NCBI GenBank assembly: GCA_902803275.1
Contig: CADCPE010000178.1
Span: 1 to 19,253 of the forward strand
DNA from: an uncultured Erysipelotrichaceae bacterium
GTDB lineage: Bacteria > Bacillota_I > Bacilli_A > Erysipelotrichales > Erysipelotrichaceae
DNA: 19,253 nucleotides
Direction of reading: 5' to 3'
The position numbers and the translations under genes were made by a program. The notes under the pieces are model-generated. The model searched no databases. It had not been told where the DNA came from and saw nothing but the letters and a program-made list of their open reading frames with translations. Numbering within the stretch: position 1 is the stretch's first letter; every line of letters starts with the position of its first letter. Below are positions 8,398-15,379 of the stretch, one piece after another.

Positions 8398-8848
8398 ACT
8401 TCTCTGTGTAGGAAAAGTCAAGGATAAAAACCTAAGCGCGCTGATCAATGATTATGTCAAAAGGATCAGCCGTTATCATAAACTGGAAATAATCGAAGTC
8501 AAGGACGAACCTATCCGCGACAATGAGAAAGCGGTCTTGGATATTGAGGCAAAAAGAGTTTTAAACTGTATCGCAAGCGATGAATATGTGATCCTGATGG
8601 ACCTCCATGGCAAAAGCATAGATTCTTTAGGCTTTGCGGAAAAGATGGATAAACTGTTTATTCAGTATCCGAAGATAACTTTTGTGATAGGGGGATCCTT
8701 AGGTCTGGGAGAAGAGCTGATCGATAGAGCCAACGAAAAGCTTAGGCTGTCAGATCTGACATTTCTTCATCAGATGACGAGGCTGATTCTTCTTGAACAG
8801 ATCTATCGCAGTTTCAAGATTCTTAATCATGAAACTTATCATAAATAA
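8390..8848 (+). CDS. rlmH: 23S rRNA (pseudouridine-1915 N3)-methyltransferase RlmH
   Basis: SPOUT-class methyltransferase that uses S-adenosylmethionine to methylate pseudouridine 1915 in helix 69 of 23S rRNA on assembled ribosomes. The 152-residue protein is close to the family's usual length of about 155-160. It has the SAM-binding knot VIGGSLGLG (residues 99-107) and the conserved C-terminal end with LILLEQIYRSFKI and final HETYHK. The start is GTG at 8390, overlapping the htrA end by 8 bases, with GGGAG at 8379-8383 as ribosome binding site; this suggests coupled translation. It ends the long plus-strand run beginning at yybS. I see no convincing terminator after it. Confidence 0.96.
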   Translation: MIKLLCVGKVKDKNLSALINDYVKRISRYHKLEIIEVKDEPIRDNEKAVLDIEAKRVLNCIASDEYVILMDLHGKSIDSLGFAEKMDKLFIQYPKITFVIGGSLGLGEELIDRANEKLRLSDLTFLHQMTRLILLEQIYRSFKILNHETYHK

Positions 8849-8871
8849 TGTCGCAATTTTATAGAAAAATC

Positions 8872-8900
8872 TTGAATTAAAGCGCTTACAATTCTATAAT
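8872..8900 (+). promoter_or_regulatory. Sigma-A promoter of ptsH
   Basis: TTGAAT (8872-8877) and a perfect TATAAT (8895-8900) are separated by exactly 17 bases. The expected start is near 8907, giving a leader of about 39 bases that carries the AGGAGG site (8935-8940). The spacer holds a cre-like site, and 8-bp arms TTATAGAA (8859-8866) and TTCTATAA (8892-8899) form an outer dyad around it. Confidence 0.82.
8876..8890 (+). promoter_or_regulatory. Candidate CcpA cre operator in the ptsH promoter
   Basis: The 14 bases 8877-8890 (TTAAAGCGCTTACA) match the cre consensus TGWAARCGYTWNCW at every position except the second (T for G), and contain the perfect palindrome AAGCGCTT (8880-8887). The site fills most of the spacer between the -35 and -10 boxes, so a bound CcpA would block RNA polymerase. 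The match and position are seen; the role is inferred. Confidence 0.55.
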
Positions 8901-8945
8901 AATTTTAAAGTATTACATATACTACTCTAGAAAAGGAGGAAGAGA

Positions 8946-9212
8946 ATGAAAGAAATCAATGTTTTGGTAATTGATCCTGTAGGTTTACATGCTCGTCCTG
9001 CTACAGTTGCTGTAAACGCTGCTAGTAAATTCAAGAGTGATGTAAAGGTTTCATTTAAGGAGAGATCTGTAAATATGAAATCTATTATGGGTGTTATGTC
9101 ACTAGGCATTCCTACTCAATCAGAAATCACAATTACATGCGAAGGCGAAGATGAAGATACAGCTATTGCAGCCATCGAAGATATCTTAAGAACCCAGAAG
9201 GTAATTGAGTAA
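8946..9212 (+). CDS. ptsH: Phosphocarrier protein HPr
   Basis: HPr passes phosphate from enzyme I to the sugar-specific enzyme II components of the PTS. In Bacillota it is also phosphorylated on Ser46 by HPr kinase, and the Ser-P form is the partner of CcpA in catabolite control. Both sites are at their standard positions: His15 in GLHARPA and Ser46 in NMKSIMG. The 88-residue length is exact for the family. The start ATG 8946 follows AGGAGG (8935-8940). The gene stands alone, with its own promoter and a strong terminator, and ptsI is not next to it in this window. A cre-like site in its promoter suggests control by the regulator it activates. Confidence 0.97.
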   Translation: MKEINVLVIDPVGLHARPATVAVNAASKFKSDVKVSFKERSVNMKSIMGVMSLGIPTQSEITITCEGEDEDTAIAAIEDILRTQKVIE

Positions 9213-9220
9213 TCAAACAA

Positions 9221-9250
9221 GGCTATCACTTAAGTGATAGCCGTTTTATT
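9221..9250 (+). terminator. Intrinsic terminator of ptsH
   Basis: A perfect 22-base palindrome, GGCTATCACTT joined to AAGTGATAGCC (9221-9242), is followed by GTTTTATTT. It begins 8 bases after the ptsH stop. No gene lies between here and 9360. Confidence 0.9.
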
Positions 9251-9299
9251 TATGGTCAGAATGATCTTTAACTAGGAGTTATTTTTTTATATTTTTAAA

Positions 9300-9308
9300 T
9301 GATATGAT
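9300..9308 (+). promoter_or_regulatory. Candidate extended -10 promoter of the phosphoglucomutase gene
   Basis: TGATATGAT reads as an extended -10 element: TG, one base, then TATGAT (one mismatch to TATAAT). No good -35 is visible 17 bases upstream. The expected start is near 9315, giving a leader of about 45 bases. Confidence 0.4.
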
Positions 9309-9320
9309 AATAATAGATAT

Positions 9321-9338
9321 TTTGAAAAGGCTTTCAAA
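9321..9338 (+). promoter_or_regulatory. Candidate cre-like operator upstream of the phosphoglucomutase gene
   Basis: The inverted repeat TTTGAAA (9321-9327) and TTTCAAA (9332-9338) is separated by AGGC. The inner 14 bases (9323-9336) match the cre consensus TGWAARCGYTWNCW at all but one position, the central C, which is G here. It sits just downstream of the predicted start, where a bound protein would block elongation. The central CG is the most conserved part of cre, so another repressor is possible. Confidence 0.4.
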
Positions 9339-9359
9339 GAATTAGAAGGAGAGATAATT

Positions 9360-11057
9360 ATGGGCTATCAAGAGAAGTATCAGCAATGGGTTTCAAAAAA
9401 GGATCTGGATCCGGCATTGAAGGCTGAACTGCTGGCAATGTCTGAGGAAGAAAAGAAAGATGCGTTCTACATAGATGCTGAATTCGGAACAGCCGGGATG
9501 AGAAATCTTTTAGGCGCCGGAACAAACAGACTTAATATTTACGTCATTCAAAGAGCCAATGTCGGTTTTGCAAAATATATCCTGTCTCAGCCAGATGGTG
9601 CGAAAAGAGGCGTGGCTATCTCGTATGATAACAGGCATCAGTCATACCGTTTTGCTTTGGAATCTGCAAGAGTGCTGACCAATTACGGAATCAGATGCTA
9701 CATATTCGAGGCACTCAGGCCAACACCTGAGCTTTCATTTGCTGTCAGATATCTGAAATGTGCCGGCGGTATAATGGTTACTGCTTCTCACAATCCTAAG
9801 GAATATAACGGTTATAAAGTCTATGATGATACAGGATGTCAGCTGCTTCCTGAGGATGTAAAGATCATCGTTGATGAAATAAATAAAGTAGAGGATATCC
9901 TATCAGTCAAAACTGCAGATGACGAGACCTTCTACAAGCTTGTTACCTGGATCGGCGAGGAAGTTGACAGGGCATACTATGATGCGGTCAAGACCTGCGA
10001 GATCAACCATGATATTGATAAGTCGAATTTCAAGATCGTCTTCTCACCTCAGCATGGTGCAGACAATATGCCTGTAAGGACTGTTTTAAAGGAACTTGGT
10101 TACAACTGCATTCCGGTTTTGGCACAGTGCTGCCCTGATCCGGACTACACCAACACAAAATCACCTAATCCTGAAGTTGAAGCTTCCTATGAGATGGCTA
10201 TCAGGCTAGGGAAGGACAATGATGCGGATGTTGTAGTCGTTACGGATCCTGATGGCGACAGATTGGGCGTCGTTGCCCGTCATAATGGTGAATATGTGCT
10301 CATGTCTGGCAACCAATCTGCTGCCGTATATCTTGAATATATACTTTCACAGCTTAAAGCCAAAGGACAGCTTCCAGCCAATGGTGTCATGTATAATACG
10401 ATCGTCACCTCTGATCTCGGCGAGCTTGTTGCCCGATCATACGGTGTCGATGTCGAAAAGACCCTGACAGGTTTCAAGTTTATCGGTGACAAGATCAGAA
10501 AATATGAAAAGACGGGTGAAAAAGTGTTCCTGTTTGGTTATGAGGAATCATACGGCTGTGTCATTAAGGATTTTGTAAGAGATAAAGACGGTGTCCAGGC
10601 TGTTCTTACTGCGGCAGAATGCGGTGCATATTATAAGGCTCAGGGCAAAGACCTGATCGATGTGCTTAATGAACTTTATGAAAAACACGGAACTTTCAAA
10701 GAGACTCAGGTAGCTTTAGCCAAATCTGGTGAAGCAGGTCTGAAGAGGATTGCCGAGATCATGTCGGATCTTAGAAAAGATACACCGAAGGAAATTGGCG
10801 GTCTTAAAGTTGTATCTGTGGAAGACTATCAGACTTCAACAAAGACCAAGGACGGCGTTGAAACTGCAATCGATCTGCCGAAGTCTAATGTTCTCAAGTA
10901 TTATCTTGAGGATGGTTCTTGGATCGCGGCACGTCCTTCGGGAACGGAACCTAAGATCAAGTTCTACTTCTCTATAAAAGGCAAGGATGCCACAGAAGCT
11001 GCTGAAAAAACAGCGATCCTGCAGAAGGATATCCTGAATATTGTTCACGAAGCGTAG
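9360..11057 (+). CDS. pgcA: Alpha-phosphoglucomutase / phosphomannomutase family
   Basis: Interconverts glucose-6-phosphate and glucose-1-phosphate, linking glycolysis to UDP-glucose, glycolipid and polysaccharide synthesis. All four active-site loops are visible in 565 residues: the phosphoserine loop TASHNP (S143), the metal loop DPDGDR (D296, D298, D300), the sugar-binding loop GYEESYG (393-399) and the phosphate-binding loop RPSGTEP (525-531). Length and motifs fit the PgcA-type enzymes of Bacillota rather than the shorter GlmM. A phosphomannomutase or dual activity cannot be excluded from sequence. ATG 9360 follows GAAGGAGAG (9345-9353). It has its own promoter region with a cre-like palindrome and its own terminator. 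Confidence 0.93.
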   Translation: MGYQEKYQQWVSKKDLDPALKAELLAMSEEEKKDAFYIDAEFGTAGMRNLLGAGTNRLNIYVIQRANVGFAKYILSQPDGAKRGVAISYDNRHQSYRFALESARVLTNYGIRCYIFEALRPTPELSFAVRYLKCAGGIMVTASHNPKEYNGYKVYDDTGCQLLPEDVKIIVDEINKVEDILSVKTADDETFYKLVTWIGEEVDRAYYDAVKTCEINHDIDKSNFKIVFSPQHGADNMPVRTVLKELGYNCIPVLAQCCPDPDYTNTKSPNPEVEASYEMAIRLGKDNDADVVVVTDPDGDRLGVVARHNGEYVLMSGNQSAAVYLEYILSQLKAKGQLPANGVMYNTIVTSDLGELVARSYGVDVEKTLTGFKFIGDKIRKYEKTGEKVFLFGYEESYGCVIKDFVRDKDGVQAVLTAAECGAYYKAQGKDLIDVLNELYEKHGTFKETQVALAKSGEAGLKRIAEIMSDLRKDTPKEIGGLKVVSVEDYQTSTKTKDGVETAIDLPKSNVLKYYLEDGSWIAARPSGTEPKIKFYFSIKGKDATEAAEKTAILQKDILNIVHEA

Positions 11058-11077
11058 CGATAAGTAAAAATCTTAGT

Positions 11078-11116
11078 ATAACTGCTGCATTTACTGCAGC
11101 AGTTATTTATTTGTTT
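11078..11116 (+). terminator. Intrinsic terminator of the phosphoglucomutase gene
   Basis: A 12-bp stem (ATAACTGCTGCA 11078-11089 with TGCAGCAGTTAT 11095-11106) with loop TTTAC is followed by TTATTTGTTT. It begins 21 bases after the stop codon. The T-rich tail includes TTGTTT (11111-11116), which could also serve as a -35 for the next gene. Confidence 0.88.
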
Positions 11117-11151
11117 AAGCATAGATGTAATAGAATAATAGAGTGAAAAAC

Positions 11152-11742
11152 ATGGATATAGAAGATGTAAAAAGAAAAGCTCTTGAAGAAAAAGTTCCGA
11201 TCATAAAAGATGAAGGTCTTGAATTTTTATTGGATTTTATAGATAAAAACCAATTCAGAGATATCCTTGAACTTGGAACTGCCGTAGGATATTCAGCTAT
11301 GAAAATGGCTGCTTTGAATAAAGATATCTTTATCGATACGATCGAGAAGAACGAGGATATGTATAAACAGGCTGTAGATAATGTTTCAAACAGTCCGTAT
11401 CGTAACCAGATAAAGATACATTTCATGCCTATTGAAGAGTACAGGACCGATAAAATGTACGACCTGATTTTTGTCGATGCGGCAAAGGCACAGTATGGAA
11501 AATATATGGAGCAGTTTCTTCCCAATCTGAAAGAAAAAGGGTACATGTTTTTTGACAATATGATCTTTCACGGGCTGGTCTATGACGTTGAAAATATAGC
11601 ATCCCGAAACTTGAGAAACCTTGTGAAAAAGATCATTAAATTTTCAGAAATGGTGCGAAACGATGATCGTTTTGATATAATGTTTTTTGATAACATCGGG
11701 GATGGTATTCTTTTGTTGAGCAGGAGGGAAAGTGGATCCTAA
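11152..11742 (+). CDS. trmR: SAM-dependent O-methyltransferase, probably tRNA 5-hydroxyuridine methyltransferase TrmR
   Basis: Predicted class I methyltransferase. The closest match I recognise is B. subtilis TrmR (YrrM), which methylates 5-hydroxyuridine at the tRNA wobble position. Shared features are the early VPI motif with GLEFLL, the SAM-binding ILELGTAVGYSAMKMA, the acidic IFVDAAKAQY (D109) and DNMIFHGLV. The product is about 196 residues, some 20 shorter at the N-terminus than B. subtilis TrmR. The start is uncertain: ATG 11152 has a weak GAGTG upstream, while GTG 11143 adds three residues but has no ribosome binding site. A possible promoter is TTGTTT (11111-11116) with AATAAT (11134-11139), spacing 17. 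The 3' end overlaps the next gene by 11 bases. A catechol-type O-methyltransferase is the alternative. Confidence 0.8.
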   Translation: MDIEDVKRKALEEKVPIIKDEGLEFLLDFIDKNQFRDILELGTAVGYSAMKMAALNKDIFIDTIEKNEDMYKQAVDNVSNSPYRNQIKIHFMPIEEYRTDKMYDLIFVDAAKAQYGKYMEQFLPNLKEKGYMFFDNMIFHGLVYDVENIASRNLRNLVKKIIKFSEMVRNDDRFDIMFFDNIGDGILLLSRRESGS

Positions 11743-13318
11743 AAATGTAATGCTTCTTGGTTTTGTCAACAAGGCTGTTGATTATCTAAATCAGCACATG
11801 GGCGATGAATCTGCTTCAAAGCTGGCAGAACTGAGAAATATGGATTTAAATTCATTGGAGTCTGAATTGAAGGATAATTTAGGCTCTTCTTTAAGTGCTA
11901 TGAATTCAACTATGGAAACCTTGCTGCAGGCTGGAGAGGATTCTTTTGATAAATTCATTGATATTCCGAAAAAGGAAAAGATCAGCAATGAGATAGACAG
12001 ACTTTTTGACGTTGATCTTGATTCAAATGAACCTCTGGACAAGAAATCATCTCTTGAAGATCTTTTGAATTTCTATAATCTGGGTGATGATATGCTGCTC
12101 GATGATGACAATCTTGATCATCGTTTTTCTTCGATTAGGAAGGAACCGATCAAGAGAAGGCCTGTCATAATGGACGAAGAACAGCTGGAAAGAAACTTTG
12201 AGGAATTTGTCGGACATAGTCCAAAGAGAAACAAACAGTTCGATGTCCTTGAAGCAGATAACGATATCCAGAGATATGTCACAACAGACAAGACCAGAAG
12301 AAGCGGAAAAGACTTTGACAATTACGTATATCTTAGAGATGATACGAAGACACCGGATTTCGCTAATTCAAGAAGAAACCAGGAAACGGTTGTGAATAGT
12401 GTCTATGGAAACCAGGGTTTTGAAAACAGAGCTCCTGAATACAAAAGGGAATCTGATGAGCCGACTTTTAAGATGTCTGAAGAAGACAGCAAGCTCCTTG
12501 ATATGATTGCCAGGAATGTGGAAAAAGTCCATAACGCTAATCCACTCAGCATCAGCTATAAGAGTGATGAGGATAAGAACAGTGCTGAACTTGATAATGT
12601 ATTTTCGGAAGTTGTTTCAAACGAAGACTATGAAGGACCGAATCTTGATGATATAGTCGATTCGGAAACCGTTGAAAATCTGATCGATTATGCTACCGAC
12701 GATGATCTGGTATCTCCTGCCGATAAAGATGACATTATCAAACTGCTTCAGGATATGGATGTTGGAAACCAGAAGAACCTGTATGATGATGAAGACTTCA
12801 TCATGAATGACAACAATGTCTATAAGGAAGATATAGTTCCCGCATCTGCAACATATCAGAGCCTTCAGCAGCAGCCGGGCTTCGTCAACACGCTTATTGA
12901 TGATCTCAGGACAAAGATGATCCAGGAAGACGAAAGACGTCAGGCTATTGAAGAAGAGTATTCGCAGGTATTCGACCGCATTCACAAGACATATCCGTAT
13001 CTTTCAAGCGGTTTTGTGAGATCAGTATATGAGCTCAAGGATTCTATCGCCTCTGATTATCCGTTCAATGTAAAGATAATCGTTCTGCATAGAGTTATAT
13101 TCAAGGAAGTTGAATATCTAAGACAGTTTGTAGAGATTGCTTTGAATCATGATTTCTCTATCAATGCCGACGAAGATAAAATGATCGTTGATGTATTCAA
13201 GGAATATATCAATACTGACGGAAAGATAATAACATCGATCTTTGATGTTTCGAACCAGGCTGCTTTATTGGGTGGCGAATATGATGGTTATCGTGTATTA
13301 TTTACACAAAAAGTTTAG
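11732..13318 (+). CDS. Large acidic protein of unknown function
   Basis: I do not recognise this 528-residue protein. It has no signal peptide or membrane helix and appears to contain no cysteine or tryptophan. Residues 1-75 look helical (VNKAVDYLN; then a Leu/Ser-rich segment), and 80-380 are very rich in Asp, Glu, Asn and Ser with clusters such as DDMLLDDDN, suggesting disorder. Residues 385-528 look folded and mostly helical (DERRQAIEEEYSQVFDRI, then IIVLHRVIFKEVEYLRQF). A motif FKMSEED occurs at 246-252, like FKMSDDE in the next gene. The start is GTG 11732 with AGGAGGG at 11722-11728, close by. It overlaps trmR by 11 bases and the next gene starts 15 bases later. A scaffold or adaptor role before murA is only a guess. 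Confidence 0.85.
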   Translation: MDPKNVMLLGFVNKAVDYLNQHMGDESASKLAELRNMDLNSLESELKDNLGSSLSAMNSTMETLLQAGEDSFDKFIDIPKKEKISNEIDRLFDVDLDSNEPLDKKSSLEDLLNFYNLGDDMLLDDDNLDHRFSSIRKEPIKRRPVIMDEEQLERNFEEFVGHSPKRNKQFDVLEADNDIQRYVTTDKTRRSGKDFDNYVYLRDDTKTPDFANSRRNQETVVNSVYGNQGFENRAPEYKRESDEPTFKMSEEDSKLLDMIARNVEKVHNANPLSISYKSDEDKNSAELDNVFSEVVSNEDYEGPNLDDIVDSETVENLIDYATDDDLVSPADKDDIIKLLQDMDVGNQKNLYDDEDFIMNDNNVYKEDIVPASATYQSLQQQPGFVNTLIDDLRTKMIQEDERRQAIEEEYSQVFDRIHKTYPYLSSGFVRSVYELKDSIASDYPFNVKIIVLHRVIFKEVEYLRQFVEIALNHDFSINADEDKMIVDVFKEYINTDGKIITSIFDVSNQAALLGGEYDGYRVLFTQKV

Positions 13319-13333
13319 TGAGGGAAAAACAGT

Positions 13334-14026
13334 ATGGCAAAAAACAATTACAATCTTAACGACGATGATACGCTCGACATCCCTGATTTTGTAGAGGATA
13401 AAACAAACACTGAAAGCAGTGTCGACATGTCTATCTTCAAGATGTCTGATGATGAGCTCTATGATGACAATACCGAAGAAAACGAAGAGACAGAATACGA
13501 TGATGATTTTAAGCCTGTCAAAAAGAAAAAGAACAGCAATTCCACTATCGTTATCTGCCTGATCCTGATCGTCGTACTTTTGGCTACTACGATCGGCGCT
13601 TTGATCTACGGTGTGAAACAGCACAACCAGTATGTTAAGGTAAATACTGAAAACGTCCAGCTCAAAGCAAACGAAGATTCCTACAAGAAGCAGATCGCTG
13701 AAAAGGATGCGACGATCGCAAGCCTGACTGAACAGATCAACAATCAGAGCCACACCAGCGGTGACGGCAGTGGCACAAATCCTAAAGGCAATCTCGTCTA
13801 TAAGATCGTTGATGGACCGATGCATTTCAGGGTATCACCTACAAGCGATGCAGATACAACGACTTATAATGGCGCCACTTTGGCCAATAACGGCGAAGAA
13901 TTCAATGTTATCGAAATCGTCAACGACAAGGATCTCGGTGATAAAGTCAAATGGGCGAAACTTGCCGACAACATTTACTTCTGCGTTGATGATAACGGCA
14001 ACGTATACGCAAAACCGGCAAACTAG
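13334..14026 (+). CDS. Single-pass membrane protein with acidic cytoplasmic tail, coiled coil and SH3-like domain
   Basis: Function unknown, 230 residues. Visible layout: an acidic N-terminal tail (1-60), a basic KKKK stop (63-66), one transmembrane helix (about 71-93), a likely coiled coil (about 97-138), a Gly/Ser linker (about 139-151) and a C-terminal SH3-like domain (about 153-220; DGPMHFRVSPTSDA, then KVKWAKLADNIYFCV). The basic residues before the helix predict tail in and SH3 out. Bacterial SH3 domains often bind cell-wall peptides, so a wall-sensing or anchoring role is plausible but inferred. The tail carries FKMSDDE (35-41), close to FKMSEED in the upstream protein. ATG 13334 follows AGTGAGGG (13317-13324). 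murA begins 13 bases after its stop. Confidence 0.85.
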   Translation: MAKNNYNLNDDDTLDIPDFVEDKTNTESSVDMSIFKMSDDELYDDNTEENEETEYDDDFKPVKKKKNSNSTIVICLILIVVLLATTIGALIYGVKQHNQYVKVNTENVQLKANEDSYKKQIAEKDATIASLTEQINNQSHTSGDGSGTNPKGNLVYKIVDGPMHFRVSPTSDADTTTYNGATLANNGEEFNVIEIVNDKDLGDKVKWAKLADNIYFCVDDNGNVYAKPAN

Positions 14027-14039
14027 TCTTTGATATCAT

Positions 14040-15284
14040 ATGGAAGACATTATTCGTATTAATGGCGGCAGAAAACTTAACGGTGAAGTTACTGTTTCAT
14101 CGTGCAAGAATTCTGTTGTAGCAATATTGCCATCTGTAGTTATGGCTAGTGAGATAGTCAAGCTTTATGATGTTCCGGAGATCAAGGATGTTGAGATCTT
14201 GAAGAAGCTGCTCGGTCTTCTTAATATCTCCGTCAGAGCGCAGGGCGATGAACTGACCATCGATCCGACCGATATCATAAACGTTGATCTTCTTGATGAA
14301 GATGTCATGAAACTGAGAGCCTCATATTACTTTATGGGTGCTCTTTTAGGCCGTTTCAAGCATGTGAAGATGTATTCTCCGGGCGGATGCAATCTCGGAC
14401 CAAGACCGATCGATCTGCATCTTAAAGGCTTTGAAGCCTTAGGAGCCAAGATAAGACAGGATGGCAATATAATCGAGATAAACGCTGAAGAACTGCTGGG
14501 CGATGATATCTATCTGGATTTCGCTTCTGTAGGTGCAACGATAAATATCATGCTTGCAGCATGTTTTGCCAAAGGCAGAACGACGATTGAAAATGCGGCC
14601 AAGGAGCCGGAGATAATCGATCTGTCATCAATGCTTAACAAGATGGGAGCACAGATCAGAGGTGCCGGTACTTCGGAGATCACGATAAACGGAGTTTCCA
14701 GACTGAAAGGCTGTATTCACGACATTATTCCTGACCGAATTGAAGCAGGAACCTACATTATCGCTGCTGCGGCATGCGGAGAAGATGTCACAGTCAGAAA
14801 TGTCATTCCTCAGCATATTGAAGCCCTTACTTCCAAGCTTGAAGAAATGGGAGTCAGGCTTGAACAGGGTTCTGATTATATTAGAGTATTCGGCACTGAT
14901 TCGATCAGACCTGTCGATATCATAACTCAGCCGTTTCCCGGCTTTGCGACAGATCTTCAGCAGCCTTTGACCTCTTTGCTTACAAAAGCCGAAGGCGATT
15001 CGCATATCGAAGAAACGATCTATGCCGAACGTTTCAAACACTGCAAGGAACTCAATTCAATGGGCGCTAATATCGAAACAAGGACCGGACATTCATATAT
15101 TCACGGAAAGACTGAACTGCATGGAACAGATATCTATGCAACAGATCTAAGATGTGGAGCAGCACTGGTCATTGCCGGACTGATGGCTAATGGCCAGACG
15201 ATCATCCACAATGCCTATCATATCTATCGCGGATATGATTCGATCGTCGATAAATTAAGGGCTTTAGGAGCCGATATTGAATAA
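14040..15284 (+). CDS. murA: UDP-N-acetylglucosamine 1-carboxyvinyltransferase
   Basis: First committed enzyme of peptidoglycan synthesis: transfers enolpyruvate from PEP to UDP-GlcNAc in the cytoplasm. The 414-residue protein shows the family's key residues: K23 in SSCKNS, the catalytic cysteine C117 in PGGCNLGPRPIDLH, which is also the fosfomycin target, and D305 in PGFATDLQQP. Typical length is 415-435. Bacillota often have two copies; position before rpmE, tdk, prfA and prmC matches the B. subtilis second copy (MurAB/MurZ). rho, which separates murAB and rpmE there, is missing. The ATG at 14040 has no recognisable Shine-Dalgarno sequence, though 13 bases separate it from the previous stop. 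Confidence 0.96.
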   Translation: MEDIIRINGGRKLNGEVTVSSCKNSVVAILPSVVMASEIVKLYDVPEIKDVEILKKLLGLLNISVRAQGDELTIDPTDIINVDLLDEDVMKLRASYYFMGALLGRFKHVKMYSPGGCNLGPRPIDLHLKGFEALGAKIRQDGNIIEINAEELLGDDIYLDFASVGATINIMLAACFAKGRTTIENAAKEPEIIDLSSMLNKMGAQIRGAGTSEITINGVSRLKGCIHDIIPDRIEAGTYIIAAAACGEDVTVRNVIPQHIEALTSKLEEMGVRLEQGSDYIRVFGTDSIRPVDIITQPFPGFATDLQQPLTSLLTKAEGDSHIEETIYAERFKHCKELNSMGANIETRTGHSYIHGKTELHGTDIYATDLRCGAALVIAGLMANGQTIIHNAYHIYRGYDSIVDKLRALGADIE

Positions 15285-15288
15285 CATG

Positions 15289-15317
15289 TTGCTTTTAAGT
15301 CAGCTATGTGTTAGTAT
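15289..15317 (+). promoter_or_regulatory. Candidate promoter of rpmE
   Basis: TTGCTT (15289-15294) and an extended -10 TGTTAGTAT (15309-15317) are spaced by 17 bases. It starts 5 bases after the murA stop. The predicted start near 15324 leaves a leader of about 56 bases containing a hairpin. TATATT at 15315-15320 is an alternative -10 with a 20-base spacer. Confidence 0.45.
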
Positions 15318-15337
15318 ATTTTAGTGACAAAAACTTA

Positions 15338-15362
15338 CTTTGGATTGACTTGATATCCAAGG
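15338..15362 (+). promoter_or_regulatory. Hairpin in the rpmE leader, candidate L31 autoregulatory element
   Basis: CTTTGGAT (15338-15345) can pair with ATCCAAGG (15355-15362), an 8-bp stem with one G-U pair and a 9-base loop. It ends 3 bases before the AAGGGAG ribosome binding site (15366-15372). Leaders before rpmE that respond to L31 have been described in several bacterial groups; I cannot say that this one matches a known model. Confidence 0.35.
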
Positions 15363-15379
15363 CGGAAGGGAGAAGAAAG

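Noticed and set aside
8874..8894. GAATT/AATTC hairpin as a terminator for rlmH
   Set aside because: The stem is only 5 AT-rich pairs with an 11-base loop; the symmetry is better explained by the cre-like operator and promoter.
11115..11558. Minus-strand open frame of 147 codons opposite trmR
   Set aside because: Antisense to a clear methyltransferase; composition (Ser, Phe and Ile rich) is that of a reversed frame.
13298..13825. Minus-strand open frame of 175 codons across the end of the acidic protein and the start of the SH3 protein
   Set aside because: It is antisense to two well-supported genes with good ribosome binding sites, has no family resemblance, and arises from Asp/Glu-rich codons read backwards.
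15308..15379. Upstream ATG start for rpmE
   Set aside because: It would add 24 residues not found in L31 and sits over the promoter and hairpin leader.
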